NCBI GenBank assembly: GCA_013815395.1
Contig: JACDGH010000004.1
Location: forward strand, 1 to 31,162
DNA from: Parachlamydiaceae bacterium
GTDB lineage: Bacteria; Chlamydiota; Chlamydiia; Chlamydiales; Parachlamydiaceae
Reading direction: 5' to 3'
Length of the DNA stretch: 31,162 bases
Under the pieces are notes generated by a model that did no database searches, had not been told where the DNA came from, and worked only from the letters and a program-made list of their open reading frames with translations. Both the position numbers and the translations under genes were made by a program. Of this stretch, positions 7,687 to 15,286 are shown piece by piece; position 1 is the stretch's first letter, and each line of letters begins with the position of its first letter.

Positions 7687-8722
7687 TTAAGGGTTTGAAT
7701 CAATTAAATTTTTCTGTAAATATCTTAGTGCTGCTTTATAGTTTTCTTGGTCAATCAGTGTGAGTCCTGATTTTAGCATTTTCAGGCCATGTAACCAAAG
7801 AGGCTCATTGATTTCATTTTTCCCAAAGTCAACCAAAGAGGGCAGTTTACAAGTTTCCAAAGCTTCCTCATATGAGATAGAGCGATTTTCATCTGTTGAT
7901 GAATTTAATAAGGCAGCAGCTATCACAAACAGGCGAATAGGTCGTGTAACGATAAATCTATTCCATTCAAATTGGGTGGGAGGATGTTCAAAATAATATG
8001 TGAGAAAAGTCAATGTTTGTGATTCATTTAAGCATTGAAAAGTTGCAAAAGTGGCTAAATCAAAGTAGGGATCACATATTCCACCATTTACCCAATCCAC
8101 CAGAAAAAAATGCTCCTCTGATAGCATAATATTGAGAGGGTGTAGATCAAGATGGGTAGGAACTTGGGGAACGGGACTTAAATGAAATACTGCTTCCAAT
8201 TCATCCATTAATGTTTTTATTTCAATAAAGCGTGAAGGTAAGGTTATTTTTTCTTTTTTTGCATTCTGAAAAAAAATTTTGAAATCTTTGAAATGGAGAA
8301 CAAGCTACCGGAAATTTCTCAATGGATTTATGCAGCTTTTGAAGGAGTTTTGCGAATTTAGCAAGATTATCATCATTATCAAAGTCCGTTTTACAGACAG
8401 TTCTACCAGGAATGAAATTCGTAACCATCCCTTCCAAGTGAAATTCTACAAAATAAACTTTAGGTCCTAAGCCAATTTCTCCCGCTTGCTTTGCCAAGTT
8501 AATTTGATGCATTCTTGTAAGTTGATTGGCTTGAGGGGGTAAAAGTCTAACAACATAAGCTCTTTGTGCTATATTAAAACGATAAAGCGTGGCTTGACTG
8601 CCGCCGCCTTTCAAAGGAATGTAAATTAAATTATCTGGGTTGAGATTGGATAATCCTAATTTTTTTATGAAAGGCTTTATGACTTGAGAAAGTCGATCAT
8701 TTTGTCTAAGGTTTAGTTTCAT
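7687..8722 (-). pseudogene. APH/choline-kinase-type phosphotransferase, frameshifted in an A8 run
   Basis: Two abutting frames make one kinase. The first (8722 to 8222, start ATG with TTTGTGAAAG-like leader) carries the N-lobe: PLKGGGSQATLYRF as the nucleotide loop, YVVRLLP as the strand that usually holds the invariant Lys, and NFIPGRT. The second (through 7687) carries the catalytic loop THLDLHPLNIML (H-x-D-x4-N) and the Mg-binding D-W-V-N-G-G. Translating upstream of the second ATG continues in the second frame with NAKKEKITLPSRF, so the join lies in the run of eight A at 8269-8276 (eight T in the coding strand). A run of seven would give one protein of about 344 residues, FQNFF-QNAKKEKITLP. 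Family members phosphorylate choline, ethanolamine, sugars or aminoglycosides. It lies 26 bases after the HAD gene in the same unit. Decay, sequencing error or slippage all possible. Confidence 0.8.
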
Positions 8723-8748
8723 CTATTTGTGGTTTGTGAAAGTTTGAT

Positions 8749-9531
8749 CTATTTTTGAAAAATCTCAATACTGGGCAATTCTTCGAATGAATGAAGCATT
8801 GTTGATGCCTTAGAAAAGTCTTGATTAATAGTGAATTGATTGGGTACAGCAACAATAGTCATTCCAGCACCTGCTGCGGCCTCTACTCCGGCTGCAGTAT
8901 CCTCAAAAACCAAGCAAAATTCTGGAAGTACATTCAATCTTTTAGCTGCCTCAATATAAATATAAGGTTTTGGCTTATTTTTACCTTCTTCATCATTATA
9001 ATCTTCTAGGTCATCAGAACCAGAAACTATCAGGTCAAAGGCATTCTCTAAACCAATTTGTTGCAGATTAATGAAAATCTCTTCTTGTGGGGCTGAGGAA
9101 GCAAGCCCTAGTTTCAATTCTAGCCTTTCTTTATTTTCGGATAAAGCACGAGCAAAATCTGCCATCGGTTGAATTGCTTGGACTCCTTGCTTTTGCAGCG
9201 CTTTGTATTTGTCATTTTTCAAATCAATAATTTGCTCTGCCAGCTTCAATTGTTTGGACCATGCAATCATCGCAAGAATATTTTTTGAGCTATGTCCAAC
9301 AAGTGGCATGTATTCTTCAATAGAAAAATCAATCATGTAGCTAGCCAACGCTTCTTGCCATGCTAAAAATTTCAAATACTCTGTATCAACTAAAACTCCA
9401 TCACAATCAAAAATTACCACTTTTGTTTTACAATATAAGTCTGCAGAGGCAGATAAAGATACCGGCCCATAAGCAAGGAAAACTATAAGCAATATAACGT
9501 TCTTTTGGATTTGATTGATTAATCTATACAT
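8749..9531 (-). CDS. Exported HAD-superfamily hydrolase (phosphoglycolate phosphatase/beta-phosphoglucomutase-like)
   Basis: 260 residues. The HAD core is complete: motif I FDCDGVLVDT (nucleophile D42, acid/base D44), motif II LASSAP (S145), motif III NKPKPYIY (K186) and motif IV VFEDTAAGVEAA (E210-D211). The cap between motifs I and II is helical, as in subfamily I phosphatases and beta-phosphoglucomutases. Unusually, residues 1-30 form a signal peptide: basic MYRLINQIQK, hydrophobic NVILLIVFLAYGPV, then SLSASA. Relatives of this subfamily are normally cytoplasmic. Met66 is a possible internal start but would remove motif I, so the long form is needed for activity. Its ATG lies 13 bases inside the end of the upstream exported gene, so the two are made together, and probably act together outside the inner membrane on a phosphorylated metabolite. 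Substrate unknown. Confidence 0.85.
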   Translation of the reverse strand: MYRLINQIQKNVILLIVFLAYGPVSLSASADLYCKTKVVIFDCDGVLVDTEYLKFLAWQEALASYMIDFSIEEYMPLVGHSSKNILAMIAWSKQLKLAEQIIDLKNDKYKALQKQGVQAIQPMADFARALSENKERLELKLGLASSAPQEEIFINLQQIGLENAFDLIVSGSDDLEDYNDEEGKNKPKPYIYIEAAKRLNVLPEFCLVFEDTAAGVEAAAGAGMTIVAVPNQFTINQDFSKASTMLHSFEELPSIEIFQK

Positions 9532-10958
9532 ACATTTCCCTCTTGATCGATAGTAAATTCATTAAGTAGAGCGTATGGCCTTTCTTTTGCGATTCCAGCC
9601 GCCTTATTAAAATTCAAAGGATTCTTAGAATTGGTTTTATTTTCGAAAAGGGCATGCTTATGTTTTTCTAAAACTTTTGCAAGGAAAGGAAGTCCCAAAA
9701 TCACTGCCTTTGAAATTCTTTCCTCGCGTGTGATTCCTAATTGAAAATTGTTAGAAAGGTTCACTAAAACAGCAGGCATATACGTCGGTGTACGTTCAAG
9801 GTCCTTACCTTCTTTTGTATCCAATTGCTTTAGTATCTTGATTTGTAGTTCTGAATCTAATTCAAGAATAGCTTTCTTTAAAAGCATGCCATCCTCAGGT
9901 GTAAATAACCGAAGCATGGCTCCCATGCGTGTTAAAGCTCGATCTATTCTATCCTGATCATTAAGACCAAGCCAATCAGCTCTAATTTTTAAATAGGCAT
10001 TGTAAGCATCTACTTCCGTTTTTTTAGAATTGGAAAGAATCTGACAAGTACTGACAACGGCTTGTTTGGCCCGATATGTTTCTTCGGTATACACTAGAGA
10101 AGATTTATTATTTGCATGGCCTAATGCTCCTGCTGTATCGCAAATATGTACAAAACAATCAAAAGCTATAGCAAATGATGAAAGACCACTCTGTTTTAGC
10201 TTAGAAAACATGCCAGGTCCTCCTTCAAGATGAGTCACATGACCATAATGAGCTAAATTAGCCGTTTGAACGAGTAGATTTTTAGCTAACGGCGACAACT
10301 TATCAAAAGTTGGACAAAGGTTTGGATAACAGTCCAAGATCTGCATCGTTTCTTCGTGAAAGTCATCATGATCAGGAGCTGTAGCTCCATAAGGATTAAA
10401 AATTTCTCTAGCTTTGCCACTCTTGCCTATATCACCAAGTACAAGAGAAGCTTCCATGGCTTGGAGTATTTCCAATTCGGACATGTTGGCATATTGTGAT
10501 TTTATTAAATCGACTCCTTGTGCGTGTAAGCTTTCAAAACTTGTTCTTGAAAGCTTTGCGCCATTCGGTTGATCCATTGTAAATTCTTGATAAGCGCTTT
10601 CACTGCCATCAAGGATTAATTGCAAACAGCGGAGCGTCATGATCGTTCTGTCAAATTCAATAAATTTTTGACCAAACAGTTGTTCTGAATAGGAACTTTG
10701 TTCAGTTGCTAATCCTTCTTCTGTCTTGCGCACTTCAGCATCTGCCAACCAAAGGATTTCGGGATACTGTTGAGTGCATTTTTTTACCCATTCTAAACCT
10801 TTTACTTCGGATAGGGTGAGTAGCTGACATTGCTTAGATAAAGAAAGATTTTGAGTTTCATAAGCATGCGCGCTGAACGGAGGTGATAAAAGAGAGCTTA
10901 TCATGAGAAATATTCTTAATTTGTTAACCGCATTAAGAGAAATTTTTTTGTGCATCAT
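9519..10958 (-). CDS. Exported protein with HD-like metal site, unknown function
   Basis: I place the start at ATG 10956-10958 (or the next ATG, 10953-10955). A longer frame begins with TTG at 10994, but that lies inside a strong hairpin. The two ATGs follow GGTGG and open a signal peptide: basic HKKISLNAVNKLR, hydrophobic IFLMISSLLSPPF, then SAHA. About 479 residues. Numbered from the TTG, possible metal ligands are VLGDIGK (G187-D188), PDHDDFHEE (H209-D210, H213), HYGHVTH (H249, H252, H255) and HICDTAGALGH (H283, D286). The order and the D-I-G-K string recall HD phosphohydrolases, in which HDIGK is common, but the first His of HD is Gly here. The fold is therefore a suggestion. The stop overlaps the start of the exported HAD gene. 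Both carry signal peptides, pointing to a shared periplasmic or secreted job. Confidence 0.7.
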   Translation of the reverse strand: MMHKKISLNAVNKLRIFLMISSLLSPPFSAHAYETQNLSLSKQCQLLTLSEVKGLEWVKKCTQQYPEILWLADAEVRKTEEGLATEQSSYSEQLFGQKFIEFDRTIMTLRCLQLILDGSESAYQEFTMDQPNGAKLSRTSFESLHAQGVDLIKSQYANMSELEILQAMEASLVLGDIGKSGKAREIFNPYGATAPDHDDFHEETMQILDCYPNLCPTFDKLSPLAKNLLVQTANLAHYGHVTHLEGGPGMFSKLKQSGLSSFAIAFDCFVHICDTAGALGHANNKSSLVYTEETYRAKQAVVSTCQILSNSKKTEVDAYNAYLKIRADWLGLNDQDRIDRALTRMGAMLRLFTPEDGMLLKKAILELDSELQIKILKQLDTKEGKDLERTPTYMPAVLVNLSNNFQLGITREERISKAVILGLPFLAKVLEKHKHALFENKTNSKNPLNFNKAAGIAKERPYALLNEFTIDQEGNVCID

Positions 10959-10993
10959 CCACCACCTATCCACCACCCGGGCCTTAATGTACA

Positions 10994-11020
10994 AAGGGCA
11001 TTCACAACGTGAATGCCCTT
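10994..11020 (-). terminator. Perfect 12-bp hairpin after tRNA-Pro
   Basis: AAGGGCATTCAC and its exact complement around a three-base loop. It starts 21 bases beyond the 3' end of tRNA-Pro, on the strand that reads into the next gene, and is followed there by TTTGT only. It probably ends or weakens the tRNA transcript, and it shows that the TTG start inside it is not used. Confidence 0.6.
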
Positions 11021-11040
11021 AAATGACTTAGAGAAAATAA

Positions 11041-11116
11041 TCTGAGTGACAGGATTTGAACCTGCGACCCCTTGCCCCCCAGGCAAGTGCGCTAGCCAAG
11101 CTGCGCTACACCCAGA
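11041..11116 (-). tRNA. tRNA-Pro (anticodon GGG)
   Basis: 76 bases fold as a full cloverleaf on the minus strand. The acceptor arms TCTGGGT and ACTCAGA pair with one G-U. The anticodon stem CTTGC/GCAAG encloses the loop CTGGGGG, giving anticodon GGG, which reads CCC and CCU. The T arm contains GGTTCGAATCC. CCA is not encoded. It lies nine bases after the stop of the 85-residue gene and is likely cut from that transcript. Confidence 0.93.
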
Positions 11117-11125
11117 TAAAAGATT

Positions 11126-11383
11126 TTAGATAGCCTGAAGACCTTCGAATTGAAATTCGGCCTTTTTATATTCTTTAACAGCTTCGCGAGCACAAGCTTC
11201 AATGATTTTTTCTAGGTTATCTGAAGAAATATCCAGCTCGACGGAAGATAAATCCACAGAAATAGAAGAGCTGAAAGATGTTCCACCCTTAATGCCTTTT
11301 ACCTTGAAATTCGCAAATATCCCATCCTTCTTTTTAGTGATGTTGATAAAGCGAATCATGTTGTTTTCTGCGATATTTTTCAT
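11126..11383 (-). CDS. Small conserved-looking protein, unknown function
   Basis: 85 residues, unrecognised. It begins with a beta-rich part (IRFINITKKKDGIFANFKVKG) containing a Gly/Ser turn (GGTSFSSS), and ends with a helix (DNLEKIIEACAREAVKEYKK). This layout looks like a small alpha/beta domain; there is no signal or membrane segment. The ATG at 11381-11383 follows AGGAA at a spacing of eight; Met9 is a second possible start. It has a very good promoter 30 bases upstream and is followed after nine bases by tRNA-Pro, so the two form one transcription unit. Divergent from ung. A steadily expressed housekeeping role is suggested by promoter quality only. Confidence 0.75.
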   Translation of the reverse strand: MKNIAENNMIRFINITKKKDGIFANFKVKGIKGGTSFSSSISVDLSSVELDISSDNLEKIIEACAREAVKEYKKAEFQFEGLQAI

Positions 11384-11412
11384 AAGAAAGTTCCTAGTTA
11401 GATGAGGTGCAA

Positions 11413-11442
11413 ATCATAGTAGTTCGTTGGCTTTCTCGTCAA
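11413..11442 (-). promoter_or_regulatory. Strong promoter of the small gene-tRNA-Pro unit
   Basis: TTGACG (complement of 11437-11442), 18 bases, TATGAT (complement of 11413-11418). Each box matches 5 of 6 consensus bases, with start near 11406, 23 bases before the ATG. Confidence 0.65.
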
Positions 11443-11502
11443 TCCCGATTTTTCGCATTAGGAACTAGCCAATTATTTGCCGAATAACTTATCTTATTTC
11501 CT

Positions 11503-12228
11503 ATGCATATGCAACACCACAAAGCTTCGGCTAAAACATCAGACCCTTTTATTTTAGAACCTTCCTGGCAGGCTGTTTTAAATGACGAGCTCCAATTGCC
11601 CTATATGCAGGAATTAGCTGCCTTTGTAGCGCAAGAACGCGCCGGTCTAATTCCAATTTACCCTAAGGCAGAACTCGTTTTTAATGCGTTAAAAATGTCT
11701 CCTTATCAAAAAGTAAAAGTCGCCATTGTAGGACAGGATCCTTATCACGGTCCTGGACAGGCCGAGGGATTATGTTTCAGCGTCCCTTGTGGAATGCCTC
11801 TCCCTCCTTCCTTAAAAAACATTTTCAAGGAACTCAAAACTGATCAAGGCATTGAATTGCCTTTGCACGGCTCATTATCGAGCTGGGCAGAACAAGGGGT
11901 GCTATTGCTTAATTCAACCCTCACAGTGCGTCAAGGAGAGCCCATGTCGCATCATGGTCGGGGGTGGGAACAATTTACAGATGCGGTCATTAAAATTCTT
12001 TGCAAGCGTGAAGAGCCTGTGATTTTTGTTTTATGGGGAAAATTAGCTCAGGATAAATGGCAATATCTCAATATAAACGAGTTAGTGCGTCATCCAGTCC
12101 TTATGGCAGCGCACCCTTCACCATTTTCTGCTTTTAGAGGCTTTTTTGGATGTCGCCATTTTTCAAAGATTAATGAACTCCTTGAAAAGCAAGGTGATTC
12201 CCCCATCGATTGGGGACTAAATAAATAA
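11503..12228 (+). CDS. ung: Uracil-DNA glycosylase, family 1
   Basis: 241 residues, the usual length. It removes uracil from DNA and so starts base-excision repair of deaminated cytosine. The water-activating motif GQDPYHGPGQAEGLCFSVP (catalytic D79) and the DNA-intercalating loop AAHPSPFSAFRGFFG (catalytic H204) are intact. The PPSLKNIFKEL phosphate loop is also intact, as are LLNSTLTVRQGEPMSHHGRG and the FVLWG strand. The ATG at 11503 has no clear ribosome site, and Met3 (ATG 11509) is equally possible. It is divergent from the small gene at 11126 and followed by an unrelated promoter at 12260. No oddities. Confidence 0.97.
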   Translation: MHMQHHKASAKTSDPFILEPSWQAVLNDELQLPYMQELAAFVAQERAGLIPIYPKAELVFNALKMSPYQKVKVAIVGQDPYHGPGQAEGLCFSVPCGMPLPPSLKNIFKELKTDQGIELPLHGSLSSWAEQGVLLLNSTLTVRQGEPMSHHGRGWEQFTDAVIKILCKREEPVIFVLWGKLAQDKWQYLNINELVRHPVLMAAHPSPFSAFRGFFGCRHFSKINELLEKQGDSPIDWGLNK

Positions 12229-12259
12229 TTATATTGAATATTCTAAATTAATTTTTATG

Positions 12260-12289
12260 TTGACAAACAAAATGGTAGGAGGTTTTACT
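12260..12289 (+). promoter_or_regulatory. Promoter of the 103-residue gene
   Basis: Perfect TTGACA at 12260-12265, 18 bases, TTTACT at 12284-12289 (4 of 6). Start near 12296, 25 bases before the ATG. Confidence 0.5.
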
Positions 12290-12320
12290 GACATATAGCT
12301 GATTAGAGAGGGACTTTACT

Positions 12321-12632
12321 ATGGATGACGATACATTAAATCCAAAAAAAACTTTTCCTCGTAAAGGAAAGCGTTGCAGTCATACGATCATCAAAGATCG
12401 CGATTTACAAATTCACATGCCTACGATTGAAGATACACATCATGGGCATCGAAATGCTATTTTTAAAACGCGCACAGTTTCTTTTAGTGAAAGACTTTCG
12501 CCATCAATTTTTCATGAAAATGAAATAAAAGTTGCTATGGCTGAAGCCGAAAGTGCGTATGCCTCCATGATGCTAATTAGGCAACAGCTAAAGGAAACTT
12601 ATGAAGAATTTATGCATTCAAATTCTTCATAA
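12321..12632 (+). CDS. Small basic protein, unknown function
   Basis: 103 residues, no family recognised. The first 35 residues are basic (PKKTFPRKGKRCSHTIIKDR), then come a His cluster (EDTHHGHRNAIF) and a phosphosite-like RTVSFSERLSPS. The C-terminal 40 residues form a clear amphipathic helix (ENEIKVAMAEAESAYASMML and on). There is no signal or membrane segment. The start is supported by GAGAGGGA about seven bases before the ATG and by a promoter 25 bases further back. It precedes the BTB-like gene in the same direction, with about 110 bases between, and may share its transcript. A disordered N terminus plus helix is common in secreted chlamydial proteins, but nothing here proves secretion. 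Confidence 0.65.
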   Translation: MDDDTLNPKKTFPRKGKRCSHTIIKDRDLQIHMPTIEDTHHGHRNAIFKTRTVSFSERLSPSIFHENEIKVAMAEAESAYASMMLIRQQLKETYEEFMHSNSS

Positions 12633-12745
12633 GTATAAGCATTTTGTATTATTAAATAAAAAACTATTTATTAATATTGTTTATTTATTTATAATTAGAT
12701 AAAAGGAGGTCTATTGTTATTGCCGCTGCATGGTTGAGTAATAAG

Positions 12746-13195
12746 ATGTATTTTTTAGTACTGTATGCGGGTAAAACAATAACAAGAACTGCCATGATTA
12801 TAGAAAAAGATCTAAGAAAGCTATTACATCGGTTAATTAATGAAGAGATGGCTCAAATTACCCTAGGTGGATCTGAAGTGGATATTCATGTTTATGACAA
12901 TGCCACTAAAATTTCCCTTTCCAGTCCTGTCTATTTTGGCGGCAATTTTTTACCTCTTAGTGTTAGAAAATGTCTAACTCAGTCCCCTAGTTTTGAAAAA
13001 GGGCACATCAAAACCGAATTAAAACTTGATGAGCAAACATTTCAAGTGGCACTTAAATATATTGGTGGATTAGAGTTTCTTAATAAACGCAATTTTGTCG
13101 ATTTGCTTGAAGAATTTAGCTGGTTAGCAGACGAATGGCGGATGTACTTGGATGAGCATGATAAAAATGACCTCGTCTATGTACACGTAAAGTAA
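12746..13195 (+). CDS. BTB/POZ-like protein, start uncertain
   Basis: 149 residues from the first ATG at 12746; the frame is open further upstream. The stretch VDIHVYDNATKISL, then CLTQSPSFEKG, ELKLDEQTFQVALKYIGGLE and NFVDLLEEFSWLADEWRM follows the order of a BTB/POZ fold. That order is a strand pair, a buried S-P-x-F helix, a strand with L-D-x-x-T-F, a Y-I-x-G-like turn, and an N-x-x-x-L-L-x-x-A helix pair. BTB proteins are substrate adaptors of cullin-3 ubiquitin ligases in eukaryotes, and some environmental chlamydiae have many. The similarity is by eye and moderate. Start: a perfect AGGAGG at 12704-12709 has no in-frame ATG, GTG or TTG within range. ATT codons at 12713 and 12719 are in frame, TTG 12734 and ATG 12746 lie too far downstream. 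Its end overlaps the convergent tatC end by 19 bases. Confidence 0.6.
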   Translation: MYFLVLYAGKTITRTAMIIEKDLRKLLHRLINEEMAQITLGGSEVDIHVYDNATKISLSSPVYFGGNFLPLSVRKCLTQSPSFEKGHIKTELKLDEQTFQVALKYIGGLEFLNKRNFVDLLEEFSWLADEWRMYLDEHDKNDLVYVHVK

Positions 13196-14115
13196 TCGTT
13201 TTTAAATCGCGCGTAAAGAATAACTATTTCATAGAGTAGAATCATTGGAATAGCCAACATCATTTGTGTAAAAACATCTGGTGGAGTTAAAAGCGCTCCA
13301 ATCACAAAAGCCATTAAAATGGCTATACGTCGATTAGAGCGCAATTTTTCTGCTGAAACAATTCCAAGATGCACTGCAAAAATTCCTATCACCCCTAATT
13401 CAAAAGCCAGACTGCTGGCAAATAATAGAAAAAAAGTGTAATCAAGATAATGTTCCAAGGACCATAAGTTGATCCCAATGGCTTGATTGAAAGAGCTTAA
13501 ATATTGATTGGCTAAAGGAATGGTAATGTTAAATGCAAATAGAGCGCCCATTAGCATCAATGTCAGGGAAGTCATTATAAATGGAATTACTAAGCGCCTT
13601 TCGTGTGCATGCAAACCAGGCGAAATAAATTGAAACAAAATAAGCAAGCATAAGGGCGATGTGACCAGAGCACCTACCCATAAGCTTGTTTTAAAAGCAA
13701 TTAGCATGCCCTCCAGAGGACCTAATACCACTAATTGCGTCGAATTAATTGGTTGGGTGAAAGTTACCCAGGATTCAGGCGGGATGAGCAAGGTTTTGAG
13801 CCCAATTCTTTCAATATTCGGGCTCATTTGCGTGATATCAATTAGATTGTGCGGCAATTGATAAGTCAGGATTTTAGGGCCATCATTTTTTAGACGAATA
13901 TGCTCTATGCGTTCCTCAGTTGAGGCAAGAGTTGCAGCAGATCGTTCTTTATTTAAAGGGCTGGTCAGAAAGGAAATAATGGTGCTGTAGAAGAAAAAGC
14001 TTAAGACCATTCCTAAAGCGATGAGAGTCATAATCCGTAATATTGTAGATCGCAGCGCATTTACATGCTCCCAAAAGGGCGCATGTTCACTAGATTCGGT
14101 TGTTTTTGTCATCAT
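13177..14115 (-). CDS. tatC: Twin-arginine translocase subunit TatC
   Basis: About 312 residues from ATG 14113-14115 (or 14110-14112); a longer frame starts with TTG at 14157 inside tatA and is unlikely. TatC is the inner-membrane receptor that binds twin-arginine signal peptides and, with TatA, moves folded proteins across the membrane. Six hydrophobic segments are visible (first LIALGMVLSFFFYSTIISFL; last near IPMILLYEIVIL). The family signature ALLTPPDVFTQMMLAIPMI lies before the last segment. The cytoplasmic FWEHVNALRSTILR matches the conserved H-L-x-E-L-R start. The first periplasmic loop is long, about 95 residues (NKERSAATLASTEERIEHIR and on), much longer than in E. coli TatC, as in several chlamydial relatives. 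It overlaps the end of tatA by 26 bases. Confidence 0.93.
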   Translation of the reverse strand: MMTKTTESSEHAPFWEHVNALRSTILRIMTLIALGMVLSFFFYSTIISFLTSPLNKERSAATLASTEERIEHIRLKNDGPKILTYQLPHNLIDITQMSPNIERIGLKTLLIPPESWVTFTQPINSTQLVVLGPLEGMLIAFKTSLWVGALVTSPLCLLILFQFISPGLHAHERRLVIPFIMTSLTLMLMGALFAFNITIPLANQYLSSFNQAIGINLWSLEHYLDYTFFLLFASSLAFELGVIGIFAVHLGIVSAEKLRSNRRIAILMAFVIGALLTPPDVFTQMMLAIPMILLYEIVILYARFKNDYFTCT

Positions 14116-14317
14116 GCTCAATTTCAACCACAATGGTTTCAGATGATTTTTTGACAACCGGTTTTTCTACGACTTCATCCTCTTCTAAGCCTTGACAAGC
14201 TTTTTTAAATTCGCGGATGCCTTGACCTAAGGATTTAGCAAATTCGGGTAATTTCTTGCCCCCAAATAAAATTAGGATAATGCACAGAATAACTAGTATT
14301 TCGCCGGTCCCAAACAT
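14090..14317 (-). CDS. tatA: Twin-arginine translocase subunit TatA/E
   Basis: 75 residues with the complete TatA plan: a short N-terminal membrane helix (GEILVILCIILILF), the FGG hinge, KKLPEFAKSLGQGIREFKKA as the amphipathic helix, then an acidic disordered tail. TatA oligomers form the passage for folded proteins. No TatB-like protein is visible nearby, so this may be a TatA/TatC minimal system. The ATG at 14315-14317 follows AGGAGAG (complement of 14322-14328). It is directly upstream of and overlaps tatC. Confidence 0.95.
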   Translation of the reverse strand: MFGTGEILVILCIILILFGGKKLPEFAKSLGQGIREFKKACQGLEEDEVVEKPVVKKSSETIVVEIEHDDKNNRI

Positions 14318-14475
14318 AGTCTCTCCTATTGAAATTTAGATAATCCTTAGGCAATCATCTTACGGAAAAGAAGCAAAGTTAAGTCAGCACAGGTGTCTGT
14401 TACATAACTCATGAAAATGTCCTTTATAGAGCATGTTCGCAACTAGCGCAATAGGTTTTACGAAATATATGGGGT

Positions 14476-15234
14476 TTATATCGCTTTAGCAGCATTCACC
14501 ATCTCGAGAATTTCTTGAAGCATAATTTTGATAGCGCTTTTTTGGGGGGTAGTTAAACGCAAAGGTTGGCGCTTTAAGTCGCGATAAAAGCGCTTAAGAG
14601 TTTGCGTAGCCGATTCGCCGATATTTTGACGACGCCCATCTTCATTGCTTAACGGAAAAACTGTGCGGATCAATGATAATAATTCAGCTTTTGTTTCACC
14701 CTTATAATTTTCAATAATCGTTTGCTTTTTTTCTAAATCTCCATCGCGGCTGGCTAAGGTATAGATAGCTTGACGCGGCATAGTTTCTATTTGGGGGCGC
14801 AACATTTTAGGCATAGCCTCGCAAAATTCGTAATACTGCATTAGATTATATGGCGTTTGTCGGTTCCCATAAGCTGCCAATAGCCAGGCAGTAAAGGCCC
14901 CATCGCGATAACAGACTAGAATATTTTGAGCTTTTTTTATTCTTTCGCCATGTAATAACGCCGCTTGATTATTGATAGCCTTAACTTCGGAAGTAATAGA
15001 AAGCAAACTCGATAAATCTTGCGAAAAATTGGCTTTATCCCCCAGTGCATATTCATTGAGAATTGTTTCAATGGTGGATTTTTCGCCAGAGCTTAGCTCT
15101 GAAATACTAAAAACACCAGCAAAGCTAGTCAAATTTCCGCTGGCCGATTGTTGGGCCATGGCCGCCATTTTCGAATTGTTATCATTTTTCTTTAAACGCT
15201 CATTGAGGAGTGCATTCACTTTGCTCATGTCCAA
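14476..15234 (-). CDS. pGP6-D-like protein (chromosomal relative of chlamydial plasmid virulence protein)
   Basis: 252 residues. The middle and end resemble Chlamydia plasmid protein pGP6-D and its chromosomal copy: YRDGAFTAWLLAAYGNRQTPYNL, YEFCEAMPKML, MPRQAIYTLASRDGD, then the basic TLKRFYRDLKRQPLRL. The first 40 residues are polar (LLNERLKKNDNNSKMAAMAQ). The YGNR/LASRDG layout recalls ParB-like partition accessory helices, though no ParB catalytic motif is seen. It lies 52 bases after the ParA gene and below thrS on the same strand, the same order as thrS-minD-gp6D in Chlamydia trachomatis. The pair with ParA suggests a DNA-partition or replication-linked job. Molecular function is not established. 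Confidence 0.8.
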   Translation of the reverse strand: MDMSKVNALLNERLKKNDNNSKMAAMAQQSASGNLTSFAGVFSISELSSGEKSTIETILNEYALGDKANFSQDLSSLLSITSEVKAINNQAALLHGERIKKAQNILVCYRDGAFTAWLLAAYGNRQTPYNLMQYYEFCEAMPKMLRPQIETMPRQAIYTLASRDGDLEKKQTIIENYKGETKAELLSLIRTVFPLSNEDGRRQNIGESATQTLKRFYRDLKRQPLRLTTPQKSAIKIMLQEILEMVNAAKAI

Positions 15235-15286
15235 TTGCTCCTGATTGATTTTATTTGTAAAGCAGCTTTACGAAGTTTTAGCAATT

